18,267 nt of DNA, taken from positions 1 to 18,267 of the forward strand of contig CAYSEF010000041.1 of the NCBI GenBank assembly GCA_964430105.1, in the 5' to 3' direction. Both the position numbers and the translations under genes were made by a program. Of the stretch, positions 13,678 to 18,267 are shown in pieces; position 1 is the first letter of the stretch; every line of letters begins with the position of its first letter. The notes beneath the pieces are model-generated. The model was not told the origin of the DNA and did not search any database. It saw only the letters and a list, made by a program, of their open reading frames with translations. The DNA is from UMGS1696 sp964430105 (GTDB lineage: Bacteria; Bacillota; Clostridia; Oscillospirales; CAG-272).

Positions 13678-16600
13678 ATGACAAAAAAACGGCTGCACAT
13701 ACTGCTTTTTATTATGACCCTGCTGTTTTTGACTTCCTGTGAAAAGACTGTCCCCGATACGACAAATAAACCGCTGCAGGCCGATGTCGGTTCAACGGAA
13801 CTCACGCATATTCTGCACCCTGATGCTGAGGTTCGTGGAGTTTGGATAGCATCGGTCTACAATATCGACTATCCGTCACGAACCGATTTAACTGCCGATC
13901 AGCTAAAATCGGAAATAGATTCCATTCTCGACACCTGCGAAAAAAACAAGCTTAATACTATATTTTTCCAGGTTCGTCCATCCTGTGATGCATTATACAA
14001 AAGCGAAATCTTTCCGATATCTTCATATATATCGACTTCCGGAGCACTTACATTTGACCCACTTGATTATATCGTTACTGAAGGTCACAAGCGCAATATT
14101 CGTATTCATGCATGGATAAATCCGCTTCGTGTCACTATGTCAACACACAATCTCGAATCGCTTCCCGAAAACAGCCCTGCACGCAAAAATCCTGACTGGG
14201 TCGTTCCCTATGACGATGGAAAGCTATACCTTAATGCAGGACTTCCGGAGGTACATGAGCTTATCGCTGACGGTGTGCGTGAAATCGTTGCAAATTACGA
14301 TGTTGACGGTATCGTTTTTGATGATTATTTCTATCCATACCCTGTTTACAACGACAATGGTGCTATTGCTCAGTTCGATGACAGCGAAGCTTATTCAATG
14401 TATGGCTACGGTTATGACAGCTTAGAGGAATGGAGACGAGATAATATAAATAAAATGGTAAAGCTGGTGTATGATACCGTTCACGAGGTCGATGATGAAT
14501 GTGTATTCGGTATTTCGCCCTTTGCTATTTGGCAGAACGACAATGGAACAAACGGTGGAAGTGATACACGAGGCTTTGAAGGCTATAATTCACTTTATTG
14601 CGATGCTACAGCATGGATAGACGGTGGATATATCGACTATATTTCTCCACAGATATATTGGACGTTCGACAATTCATCAGCACCTTTTGATGTATTAACT
14701 CGTTGGTGGAACGCAATTCTCGATGGTTCCGATGTAAAGCTATATATATCACACGCATCCTATCGCTATGAAGATGGTGAATGGGATTCTCCGAATGGCG
14801 AGCTTACAGAACAGGTTTCATTTGCCAGAGCCGAAAAATATTATCGTGGAAGTATATTCTATGGCTATGATGAGATAAACAGAAATATCAATGGTGCATC
14901 AGACGATGTTATCGCAGCTTACGAAAACGAAATAATTTACACCGATATCGTATCTAACGGTCGTTCTGTTGAAGTAGCCTCTCCAGAAAACGGCTCGTCC
15001 ACGTCTGAGGGACAGTCGTACATAATGGGTCGTTGCGATCCGTATTATCCACTCACTGTTACAGGAGCAGGAATGAATGAACGCCCCGTAAGCATGACAA
15101 AAAGCGGATATTTCAATCTTTTCGTAACTCTAAAAAAAGGCGAAAACAAATTCATTTTCAAACAAAACGGTTCTGAGTATATCTATACGTTATATTATAA
15201 TGATAGTTTTTTGAGCAATCTGAATTCTGCTGAACCTGAACCTGTTATACTCGATTCTATCACAGCAGTTGTCACCTACCCAACATCCGAAATTGCTACG
15301 CCCGAGGATATTCTTTGGGTATCATGCACAGCTCCTTACGGCAGTCAGGTAAGTGTTGATATCGGTGGAGTGACAACTGCTCTCGTTCCAATGAAAACTC
15401 CGTCGCAAACATGGTCATCATACGGATATGTCGGTGTTGAGTATGGCATAAACGCAAATTTACCCGCTGTTTCCGAGGGAGAAATACTCGATTGCGGGAA
15501 AATGAAATTTAACGTCACTCATTCATACGGCACTGCATCAGTCGAAGGACAGCGTGTTCGTGCTCTCGGTGAGGGTTCAATGCTGTGCGTCAAGGTAAAA
15601 AATGACTATACTCAACTAAAAATCACCGAAACAAGCTCATACTACAACGACTACACTGTACAGTCCGCCGGCATGATTGATTATGCTGTAAATCTTCGTG
15701 CAGGCTTTTATAAGCTTCGTATGGGTGGTTATATTTCTGCTGATGATGTAGATGAAATCACCGACAGCACAATGTATCCATCAGAAATCGGAACGATAAC
15801 CTCCGCTTCTGTCGTAAATACAGGAAAGAACACAGAATTTCACATAGCCTGTACCGATTCACCCGCCTACAATGGCAATATCGAAGATGGACACTTCATC
15901 TTGACATTCTACAATATTGATCCTAAAACTGCACCTTTGCCCGACATCGCCGAAAATCCACTTTTCAAATCATGCGAAATAATCGATGCCGGAACAAAGG
16001 TGCGTTATTCGTTTGAGCTTTTTTCAGTCGAAAATTTTTACGGCTTCGATCTTCGCTATGAGAATGGCGTAACAATAGTCAGTCTAAAAAATCCCGTTTC
16101 GCTTGATTTTACGTCAGAAAAACCTCTAAATGGCGTGAATATCGTACTTGATGCAGGTCATGGCGGTTATGACAACGGTGCATCCGGCGCACTGAAAAAC
16201 ACAGCAAATCCACAGTCAGAAAAAGACCTCAACCTTTCTATAACACTAAAAGCCGCTGAAAAGCTCAAAAAGCTCGGTGCAAATGTCATCCTTACAAGAT
16301 CAGACGACAGCACTGTTGATATCTACGACAGAATTTCTTTTCTCGAAGAAACAGAACCTGATATTTGCATTTCAATCCATCAAAATTCTATGGGCTTCAC
16401 CTCTGATATAACAAGGATTCGCGGAACTCTTGCTCTTTGGTGTATGGATTCCGGTCGACTTCTCGCTGATTCTGTAGGAAAATCGGTTTCAGCCTCACTC
16501 TCTCGAAGCTATCGTGGAGCAAATTATCAAATGCTCGCAATGTGTCGAAATCCTAAGTTCCCACAGGCTCTCATTGAAATCGGATTTATTACATCTGTTG

Positions 16601-16713
16601 AAGAATACGAGCAAATAACCTCTGTCACAGGCATTGAAATGGCCGCTGACGGAGTATGCAACGGTGTGATAAATTATTACAAAGCTCAAAAAGCTTTCAC
16701 CGAAAATCGCTAA
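13678..16713 (+). CDS. Lipoprotein fusing a GHL10 glycosidase-like domain to a peptidoglycan amidase
   Basis: A 1011-residue surface protein. The signal peptide ends in the lipobox LTSC (Cys21), so it is lipid-anchored outside the membrane. Residues about 50-370 form a GHL10 (DUF187, YngK/DigH-like) barrel: VRGVWIASVYNIDYPS, FFQVRPSCDALY, HAWINPLRV, DGIVFDDYFYPYPV (acidic pair 215-216) and YISPQIYW. The middle (about 375-820) is beta-rich, with Ig-like segments and an AMIN-like stretch before the last domain. Residues about 820-1005 are an Amidase_3 domain with zinc ligands His828 (DAGHGG), Glu848 (EKDLNL) and His901 (SIHQNS) and catalytic Glu967 (EIGF). The amidase strips peptides from glycan strands; the GHL10 domain probably cuts such denuded glycans. 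The ATG at 13678 has RBS AAAGGA and begins the signal peptide; the frame's earlier ATG at 13651 has neither. No clear terminator follows. Confidence 0.93.
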   Translation: MTKKRLHILLFIMTLLFLTSCEKTVPDTTNKPLQADVGSTELTHILHPDAEVRGVWIASVYNIDYPSRTDLTADQLKSEIDSILDTCEKNKLNTIFFQVRPSCDALYKSEIFPISSYISTSGALTFDPLDYIVTEGHKRNIRIHAWINPLRVTMSTHNLESLPENSPARKNPDWVVPYDDGKLYLNAGLPEVHELIADGVREIVANYDVDGIVFDDYFYPYPVYNDNGAIAQFDDSEAYSMYGYGYDSLEEWRRDNINKMVKLVYDTVHEVDDECVFGISPFAIWQNDNGTNGGSDTRGFEGYNSLYCDATAWIDGGYIDYISPQIYWTFDNSSAPFDVLTRWWNAILDGSDVKLYISHASYRYEDGEWDSPNGELTEQVSFARAEKYYRGSIFYGYDEINRNINGASDDVIAAYENEIIYTDIVSNGRSVEVASPENGSSTSEGQSYIMGRCDPYYPLTVTGAGMNERPVSMTKSGYFNLFVTLKKGENKFIFKQNGSEYIYTLYYNDSFLSNLNSAEPEPVILDSITAVVTYPTSEIATPEDILWVSCTAPYGSQVSVDIGGVTTALVPMKTPSQTWSSYGYVGVEYGINANLPAVSEGEILDCGKMKFNVTHSYGTASVEGQRVRALGEGSMLCVKVKNDYTQLKITETSSYYNDYTVQSAGMIDYAVNLRAGFYKLRMGGYISADDVDEITDSTMYPSEIGTITSASVVNTGKNTEFHIACTDSPAYNGNIEDGHFILTFYNIDPKTAPLPDIAENPLFKSCEIIDAGTKVRYSFELFSVENFYGFDLRYENGVTIVSLKNPVSLDFTSEKPLNGVNIVLDAGHGGYDNGASGALKNTANPQSEKDLNLSITLKAAEKLKKLGANVILTRSDDSTVDIYDRISFLEETEPDICISIHQNSMGFTSDITRIRGTLALWCMDSGRLLADSVGKSVSASLSRSYRGANYQMLAMCRNPKFPQALIEIGFITSVEEYEQITSVTGIEMAADGVCNGVINYYKAQKAFTENR

Positions 16714-16945
16714 TCGACTTATTCTATATTTTAGTACAATTTCTTTAATCGTTTTTGTTGATTTTACCGTATTTTCTTCGCTATTTTTTAGTTATTTCAG
16801 TTTCTATCACTATATTCACATATGATTTCCCGTCATTCTGTGAATTTTCCGAAAAAAAGCTCTATGATATCCAAGTTTCGGGCAAAATCATTCAAATTTT
16901 TCAAATTTTATACTTATTTTGTATATGTTTTTTCACTCTCAAGGA
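16714..16945 (+). other. AT-rich intergenic stretch with no supported feature
   Basis: Very AT-rich sequence after the amidase-fusion stop codon. It holds a 64-codon open frame (16755-16949) with no RBS, low-complexity hydrophobic content and no recognisable family, which I do not call. I find no stable hairpin plus U-tract, so where the upstream transcript ends is unclear. Confidence 0.6.
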
Positions 16946-16974
16946 TTGACATTTTCATTTGTTTGTGCTAAAAT
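16946..16974 (+). promoter_or_regulatory. Very strong sigma-A promoter of the discoidin-domain gene
   Basis: Consensus TTGACA (16946-16951), a 17-nt spacer and TAAAAT (16969-16974), with an extended -10 TGC. The predicted start is near 16981, leaving a 70-nt leader. The best promoter in the window by hexamer match and spacing, consistent with the strong codon bias of the gene. Confidence 0.88.
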
Positions 16975-16982
16975 ATTAGCAC
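16965..16982 (+). promoter_or_regulatory. Inverted repeat over the -10 box, candidate operator
   Basis: GTGCTAA (16965-16971), 4-nt AATA, TTAGCAC (16976-16982): 7-bp arms centred on the -10 element and reaching the transcription start. The position suits a repressor site. The half-site words are those of the HrcA/CIRCE operator but in the opposite order, so it is not CIRCE. As RNA it would start too far upstream to be fully transcribed. Confidence 0.5.
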
Positions 16983-17051
16983 GATGAATTTCTGCGTGTA
17001 CTTTACGTGGATTTTCGTTGAATAAAATTCTATACATACGAGGTATTTAGT

Positions 17052-18267
17052 ATGAAGAAAATTCTTACTGCTCTTCTCGCTGGTCTCGTAGCTGCCGGTT
17101 CTTTCGCAACCGTATCCAGTGCAGCTATCGCTACCCTTGATGAAGTACCCGAAGGCGCGCTTACTGCTTATGAAAACGGCGTAGTTATTTGGGAAGGCGT
17201 AGACGGTTTCTCTAACGAAAGCTATGATAAGCTTTTCGACTATGATGAAACCACAAAGTGGTGCCACCAGTCTCCTTGGTCCTATGTAATTTGGGAAGTT
17301 CCGGAAGCTGTTGAAATCACCGCTTACCAGATCATCACAGCAAACGACAACGCGGAATATCCGGGTCGTAACCCTGGTTCTTGGATCGTTTACGGTTGTA
17401 ACGACTACAACATGGAAGACGGCACTGGTTCTTGGGACGTAATCCACGAAGTTGAAGATGGTACCGAATTCCTTGAAGATACCAACTACACTCCTTACAC
17501 AATCGAACTCGACGCTAAGGCTCCTGCTTACAAGTACTTCCAGTGGGAAATCGGTTCTGTTGTAGGTGGCGGTGTATTCCAGATTTCTGGTTTCAACCTC
17601 ATTTATGATGGTCAGGCTGCTCAGGAAGTTAAGTCTGAAGAAGAAATCCTTGCTGAAAAGGCAATCGCTGACGCTGCTGCTGCTGCTGCTGAACTCGAAG
17701 CTCTCATGGCTGAAGGTTATGTTCCTGCAGTTGAACTCGCTCCTATCGAAGGTATCGTTACCGTTTCCGGTACTGATGGCGCTTCCGATACTGAAGGCGC
17801 TGCATCCCTCTTCGACTATGATACAGGCACAAAGTGGTGTGTTATCAATGGTGCTCCTGCAGAAGTAGTATTTGAAATGCCTTCTGCTGTTGCTATCACT
17901 GGTTACCAGCTCGTTACCGGTGGTGACTCCGGTGATTATCCGGGTCGTAACCCTGCAAGCTGGACTCTCTCCGGTTCTAACGACGGTTCCGCATGGACTG
18001 TTATCGACACTAAGACTGGCGATACCACTATGATGGATAAGAACGTTCTCGCATTCGACTTCAACCTCGATGCTGCTGCTCCTGAATACAAGTTCTTCAA
18101 GCTCGAAATCACTGAATTCGGTGCTGCTGAAACAACCATGCAGCTCTCCGGCCTCAACCTCATTTTCGACGGCGCTATTGCAGTTGCTGAAGAAACTGTA
18201 GTTGAAGAAACTGAAGCTGTAGTTGAAGAAACTGAAGCTGTAGTTGAAGAAACTGAAGCTGAAGTTG
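17052..18267 (+). CDS. Secreted acidic protein with two discoidin (F5/8 type C-like) domains, 3' end cut off
   Basis: An open frame of 405 residues that runs out of the window without a stop. The N-terminal signal peptide (about 1-24, MKKILTALLAGLVAAGSFATVSSA) is followed by two tandem discoidin-like beta-sandwiches (about 50-187 and 245-374). The repeats share LFDYD-x3-TKWC, YPGRNP-x-SW and SGxNLIxDG, and an exact 19-bp DNA match (17358-17376 and 17937-17955). A helical Glu/Ala-rich linker (190-223) joins them, and a VEETEA repeat tail begins at about 378. Such domains usually bind carbohydrate or surfaces. Codon use is very biased: Gly is only GGT/GGC, Ile never ATA, Arg only CGT, unlike the neighbouring genes, which suggests high expression. 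RBS GAGGT lies 7 nt before the ATG. The anchor, if any, is beyond the window. Ligand unknown. Confidence 0.9.
   Translation, partial: MKKILTALLAGLVAAGSFATVSSAAIATLDEVPEGALTAYENGVVIWEGVDGFSNESYDKLFDYDETTKWCHQSPWSYVIWEVPEAVEITAYQIITANDNAEYPGRNPGSWIVYGCNDYNMEDGTGSWDVIHEVEDGTEFLEDTNYTPYTIELDAKAPAYKYFQWEIGSVVGGGVFQISGFNLIYDGQAAQEVKSEEEILAEKAIADAAAAAAELEALMAEGYVPAVELAPIEGIVTVSGTDGASDTEGAASLFDYDTGTKWCVINGAPAEVVFEMPSAVAITGYQLVTGGDSGDYPGRNPASWTLSGSNDGSAWTVIDTKTGDTTMMDKNVLAFDFNLDAAAPEYKFFKLEITEFGAAETTMQLSGLNLIFDGAIAVAEETVVEETEAVVEETEAVVEETEAEV
18199..18267 (+). repeat. 21-bp in-frame tandem repeat encoding VEETEAV
   Basis: Three copies of a 21-bp unit (tagttgaagaaactgaagctg) at 18199-18219, 18220-18240 and 18241-18261, then the array runs on towards the window end with one base changed; a degenerate unit precedes it. 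It encodes an acidic spacer after the second discoidin domain. The copies are identical at DNA level, so the number could vary between strains and be misassembled. Confidence 0.93.

Noticed and set aside
16755..16949. 64-codon open frame after the amidase-fusion gene
   Set aside because: No RBS, very AT-rich, low-complexity Phe/Ile composition and no recognisable family; it runs into the discoidin promoter.
16965..16982. HrcA/CIRCE operator
   Set aside because: CIRCE is TTAGCACTC-N9-GAGTGCTAA; here the half-sites are in the reverse order with only 4 nt between.

Overview
The window looks like chromosomal DNA from a low-to-moderate-GC Clostridia bacterium, most likely a Ruminococcus-like member of the Oscillospiraceae/Ruminococcaceae. 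Pointers are a type III glutamine synthetase, a T-box-controlled serS with a SerRS variant I associate with Clostridia, a SpoIIQ-like M23 protein behind a sigma-F-like promoter, a GHL10-amidase lipoprotein, strong AAAGGAG-type ribosome binding sites and intrinsic terminators with U-tracts. I see no insertion sequence, phage gene, CRISPR array or rRNA.

Layout. 1-63 is the 3' part of a tRNA-Leu(CAA) with its terminator. 135-566 (minus) is a small lipoprotein carrying a GIIGGEDGPT motif. 751-1140 (plus) is a short DtxR/MntR-type metalloregulator that converges, through a bidirectional terminator, on a two-gene minus-strand operon (SASA-type esterase, then sugar isomerase/epimerase) driven by a near-consensus promoter at 2912-2940. 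3085-4371 (minus) is serS, preceded by a serine T-box leader (about 4418-4634). 4862-8490 (minus) holds a SERCA-like Ca2+ P-type ATPase followed, apparently in one transcript, by a small PH-like protein, a zinc-ribbon protein and perhaps an 18-residue micro-ORF, ending at a strong terminator at 4743-4808. 8773-10180 (minus) holds bioY and an orphan ABC ATPase, each with its own promoter.

The right half is plus strand: glnN (10415-12511); the SpoIIQ-like M23 protein (12680-13516); a 1011-residue lipoprotein that fuses a GHL10 glycosidase-like domain to a peptidoglycan amidase (13678-16713); and the start of a secreted, acidic, two-discoidin-domain protein (17052 to beyond the window end). The last has codon use and a promoter that suggest very high expression.

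Genes that seem to work together: the esterase and isomerase (deacetylation and rearrangement of a sugar in the cytoplasm), the Ca2+ pump with two unknown small proteins, and the envelope block (SpoIIQ-like protein, amidase/glycosidase fusion, discoidin protein), whose members have separate promoters. The most interesting signals are the amidase-GHL10 fusion, the SpoIIQ-like gene with a sigma-F-like promoter but a missing catalytic His, the ABC ATPase lacking its switch histidine, the unusual metal ligands of the regulator, and the discoidin gene with a palindrome over its -10 box.
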